From Candidatus Aminicenantota bacterium (GTDB lineage Bacteria > Acidobacteriota > Aminicenantia > Aminicenantales > Aminicenantaceae), in assembly GCA_011049545.1 (NCBI GenBank), contig DRHQ01000061.1, forward strand, positions 1 to 35,705: a DNA stretch of 35,705 bases, read 5' to 3'. Position numbers and translations under genes: made by a program. Under the pieces are notes generated by a model that saw nothing but the letters and a program-made list of their open reading frames with translations, did not search any database and was not told the DNA's origin. Each line of letters opens with the position of its first letter. Position 1 is the stretch's first letter. Of this stretch, positions 33,088 to 35,705 are shown piece after piece.

Positions 33088-35091
33088 AAGACAGGCTCTG
33101 TTTTCGATGTAGATGATTTTCTGGATATAAAAATTCCTTCATCAATAGCCTGGTCACCAGACGGAAAGCACATTGCCTACCAGGCTAGTGGTCCAAAAGG
33201 AAGTGACATATATCTTTACTCTCTAGAAAAAGGGATTTCCAAAAAACTGGTCTCAGGAATTCCTTACTATGATTATCTCCGGGCTTCTACAGAGCCTGAA
33301 TTTCGCTGGACGTCAGATGGAAAACATATCATCTATACAACAGGCCAAGAGTATTACACTATCTCACTAGAAGGTGGCGAGCCCCAGTTGCTTATAAGTG
33401 GCTTGTTACTGGGAAAAATGCTGCGGCTTTCTCCTGATCAAAAGAACGTAAGCTTTCTCCGTGATGGAGATATTTGGGTTCAGTCTTTGGCCAAAGGAAC
33501 TCCAAAAAGAATAACTCAGAGCCAGGGATTTTTAACTGAAGATAGACAGCGCTTCACTCGGCTCTATCAAGGGCTGCAATGGTCACCTGACGGGTCAAAA
33601 ATAGCCTATCTCTCCCCCACTGAAACCAGTTATAAGATAGGGATGGTTTCAATAGAAGGAGGGGAAACTGCCTGGTTGATAACCGATGAAGATATATGGT
33701 CCTCTATTACACTTGCCTGGTCACCTGACAGTCAGAAAATTGCTGTCTCCCGGCTAAGCAGAGATTTTACACGCAAAGAACTTGAAGTCTACAGTATCTC
33801 AGAAGACAAAGTGTATACAATATGGAAGGATAAGGATGACAAATTCGTAAATTATGGAAACACTCCTTCCTTCAGAGTCCTCTGGTCGCCTGACAGCAGC
33901 CGAATCGCTTATCTCTCCAACCGCGATGGCTGGATGCATCTCTATGTAGCTAACGCAGAGGGGAAAGATGCGAGGCAACTGACTAAAGGTGATTATGATG
34001 TCTTCACCTACTTCTGGTCTGTCAATCAAAAAGAAATATTCTTGATATCAAACAAGGACAGGCGGCATCAAAGAATGATCTGGAGTATTCCTTCAAATGG
34101 AGGCCAGATGCGCCAGATCATAAAGAGGGAGGGAATATGTTTAGCGAGGGGATGTGCTATTCCCAGTCTCTCGCCTGACGGAAAATATCTTGCCTATACA
34201 TTCAGTGGACCCAACGAGCCTCCTGGATTGTGGCTTTCTTCTATTTCCGGTAAGGCTGATTCCAAAAACCTGTATGTGTCTCTTCCAAAAAAGCTACGAA
34301 ACAAAATTGAGACACACATGGAACCTGTAAGTTTCAAGAGTTCTGATGGACTCGTTATTCCAGCGGTTCTTCTTACTGCCAAGAATTTGAGTCGTAAGGA
34401 AAAGCATCCTGCCTTGGTACACATGTACGGAGGATGGGGACAGATGGCTCTCTCGGGATGGGGACTCGGCTTCAAGTCGATAATCTTGAACTATCTGGCA
34501 CAAAAGGGATATGTCATTCTCTTTGTGGATCCAAGAGGAAGCGAAGGATATGGGGATGACTTTGTCAAGGCAGGGTATCTTGAAGGAGGCGGAAAACAGG
34601 TCGATGATCTGGCCGCAGGAGCAAACTACCTGAAAAATCTGGGATATGTCGAGCCTGAAGGGATCGGCATCTACGGACACAGCACTGGTGGATTTTTAAC
34701 GGTGCAGACAATGGTTCAGGCCCCGGATGTATTTGCTGCAGGAATAACTCAGGCAGGAGTATACGACTGGGAAATCTGGAAATACAGCACCTATGTTTAC
34801 ATACGGTATGGTCATCCCGATAAGGAACCGAGTCTATACCGACAGCGCACCCCTGTTTATCATGTCGATAAGTTGAAAGGCGCACTCCTGGTCTTTAAAG
34901 GAACCAAAGATTACAATGAACCCATGAGTGATACATATAAATTTGTAAAAGCGCTGATTAAAGCGGACAAAGAATTTGAATTCATGGTTTATCCTGACGA
35001 ACCGCACGGCTTGGTAAAGCCAGAAACAAAGAGGGATTTCATTAAGCGAGCAGAGAGATTCCTCGATAAATATTTGCGCAAGAAATATTAA
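32995..35091 (+). CDS. Exported S9 family peptidase (dipeptidyl-peptidase-like)
   Basis: From this ATG, with GGAGGT about 5 bases upstream, the protein has 698 residues. A signal peptide (1-31, ending LLAQ) is followed by a PD40 propeller with at least six SPDG/SPDS motifs, then the hydrolase domain with the catalytic serine S563 in GHSTGG, a candidate Asp in KDYNEP and His in EPHG. It is a paralogue, not a close copy, of the 28010-30037 peptidase. Its 5' end including the signal peptide is duplicated at 35137-35254. It probably releases short peptides in the periplasm. Confidence 0.92.
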   Translation: MKNLSRQKKVTLFAFIVVAVCFLMNGTLLAQKTGSVFDVDDFLDIKIPSSIAWSPDGKHIAYQASGPKGSDIYLYSLEKGISKKLVSGIPYYDYLRASTEPEFRWTSDGKHIIYTTGQEYYTISLEGGEPQLLISGLLLGKMLRLSPDQKNVSFLRDGDIWVQSLAKGTPKRITQSQGFLTEDRQRFTRLYQGLQWSPDGSKIAYLSPTETSYKIGMVSIEGGETAWLITDEDIWSSITLAWSPDSQKIAVSRLSRDFTRKELEVYSISEDKVYTIWKDKDDKFVNYGNTPSFRVLWSPDSSRIAYLSNRDGWMHLYVANAEGKDARQLTKGDYDVFTYFWSVNQKEIFLISNKDRRHQRMIWSIPSNGGQMRQIIKREGICLARGCAIPSLSPDGKYLAYTFSGPNEPPGLWLSSISGKADSKNLYVSLPKKLRNKIETHMEPVSFKSSDGLVIPAVLLTAKNLSRKEKHPALVHMYGGWGQMALSGWGLGFKSIILNYLAQKGYVILFVDPRGSEGYGDDFVKAGYLEGGGKQVDDLAAGANYLKNLGYVEPEGIGIYGHSTGGFLTVQTMVQAPDVFAAGITQAGVYDWEIWKYSTYVYIRYGHPDKEPSLYRQRTPVYHVDKLKGALLVFKGTKDYNEPMSDTYKFVKALIKADKEFEFMVYPDEPHGLVKPETKRDFIKRAERFLDKYLRKKY

Positions 35092-35136
35092 CAGATTGCA
35101 CGAAGGGAAGGCACAGTCAAAGTTGCCTATTATTAT

Positions 35137-35254
35137 AAAATTTAAAATTATGGAGGTTTCAATGAAGAACTTAAGCCGACAAAAAAAAGTAACTCTTTTT
35201 GCTTTCATAGTAGTGGCGGTTTGCTTTCTGATGAATGGTACCCTGTTAGCGCAA
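35137..35254 (+). repeat. 118-base leader repeat, copy 2 (RBS plus signal peptide)
   Basis: This is a near-exact copy of 32970-33087. Identity ends exactly at the Ala-Gln end of the signal peptide, after which the sequence becomes GC-rich and unrelated. Confidence 0.95.
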
Positions 35255-35705
35255 GGGGCCGCCGAGGCTCTCGGGGACGATTTCGACGTCCGCCTATTCC
35301 ACCAGGCGGTGATCGGAAGCAGCGCCATGCCCTTGAAGGTCCTCGGTGAGCAGATCGACCGATTCATCGCGGGGGAGGACGTGGCCGCACGCCGGGTCTT
35401 GAAGATCGACGACTACGAGCGGTGGCGGCAGGTCACATCCCCGGGCATCTCCGACGATGGCACCTGGGTCACCTTCGGCTACCGCAGGCCGAACGCCTTC
35501 GACCCCGAGGTCGAGCTTCACGTCAAGTCTCTGCGGAATGGCAGGGAATACCAGATCCCCCAGGCGAGCGAGCCGCGCTTCTCTGACGATTCTCGCTGGG
35601 TGGCCTTCTTCATCGACCTGCCGTTCAATGAGGCGGAGAAGCTCCGAGCTGAGGGCAACCCCCGACCCCGCCAGGTGCGGCTGCTCGACCTCATTGGAGG
35701 AGAGG
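35162..35705 (+). CDS. Chimeric exported protein: copied signal peptide, DUF885-like tail fragment, start of an S9 peptidase (partial)
   Basis: The first 181 residues are inside the window and the gene runs off the end. Residues 1-31 are identical to the preceding S9 signal peptide. Residues 32-70 (EALGDDFDVRLFHQAV, then MPLKVLGEQIDRFI) resemble the very C terminus of DUF885 proteins. From about 79, VLKIDDYERWR followed by ISDDGTWVTFGYRRP looks like the start of another S9 peptidase propeller. All are in one frame with no stop. After the leader the DNA is strongly GC-rich, unlike the rest of the window. It may be a real fusion from transfer or an assembly join. Confidence 0.7.
   Translation, partial: MKNLSRQKKVTLFAFIVVAVCFLMNGTLLAQGAAEALGDDFDVRLFHQAVIGSSAMPLKVLGEQIDRFIAGEDVAARRVLKIDDYERWRQVTSPGISDDGTWVTFGYRRPNAFDPEVELHVKSLRNGREYQIPQASEPRFSDDSRWVAFFIDLPFNEAEKLRAEGNPRPRQVRLLDLIGGE

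Noticed and set aside
34834-35367. Long - strand frame spanning the end of the S9 gene and the chimeric gene
   Set aside because: It is opposite well-supported genes, includes the leader repeat in antisense, and has no recognisable domain.

Overview
The window looks like a piece of an AT-rich, anaerobic, protein- and amino-acid-degrading bacterium with an outer membrane. My best guess is a member of Candidatus Aminicenantes or a related Acidobacteriota lineage. This is inferred from gene style, not proven: a TonB-dependent receptor with an N-terminal carboxypeptidase-regulatory domain, exported PD40-propeller S9 peptidases, an exported M14 carboxypeptidase, and ferredoxin-linked 2-oxoacid oxidation with ADP-forming acyl-CoA synthetase. 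No rRNA, tRNA or CRISPR array was seen.

Region 1 (1-7670, + strand) is cytoplasmic catabolism. It holds the tail of an FAD subunit plus the 2Fe-2S and molybdopterin subunits of a xanthine-oxidase-family hydroxylase. These are followed by indolepyruvate-type ferredoxin oxidoreductase (iorA, iorB) and split alpha and beta subunits of an ADP-forming acyl-CoA synthetase. Region 2 (7769-14380, - strand, convergent with region 1) is the most interesting part. Read in its own direction it has a PAS-LuxR regulator, then two tandem corrinoid protein/MtmB-like methyltransferase pairs, a HisC-like aminotransferase and a 4-oxalocrotonate-tautomerase-like protein. Both MtmB homologues are uninterrupted and lack the pyrrolysine of archaeal monomethylamine methyltransferase. 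Together, regions 1 and 2 read as a possible route in which a methylated amine or amino acid is demethylated, transaminated, tautomerised, oxidised to an acyl-CoA and used to make ATP.

Region 3 (about 14500-22500) contains an insertion-sequence remnant, an NSS sodium symporter, an exported M19 dipeptidase, an exported amidohydrolase, a gamma-glutamyltransferase-family protein with an unusual pocket, and an APC amino acid permease. Two copies of an about 80-base three-stem structured element lie here, one inside the IS remnant and one beside the APC gene. Region 4 (22504-35705) contains a TonB-dependent receptor, a Tat-exported M19-like protein, a decayed second receptor copy, an S9 peptidase, an M14 carboxypeptidase and a second S9 peptidase. 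It ends with a truncated gene whose ribosome-binding site and signal peptide are a near-exact copy of the preceding S9 gene, joined to GC-rich foreign-looking coding sequence.

The functional picture is that peptides are cut outside the cytoplasm and taken up (TonB receptor, exported peptidases, NSS and APC transporters). Amino acids, possibly including methylated ones, are then fermented through transamination, Ior and the ADP-forming synthetase. Several GC-rich genes (19141-about 20640, 26079-27167, 35255-35705) stand out from the AT-rich background and suggest transfer; two of them carry AT-rich local-style secretion leaders.
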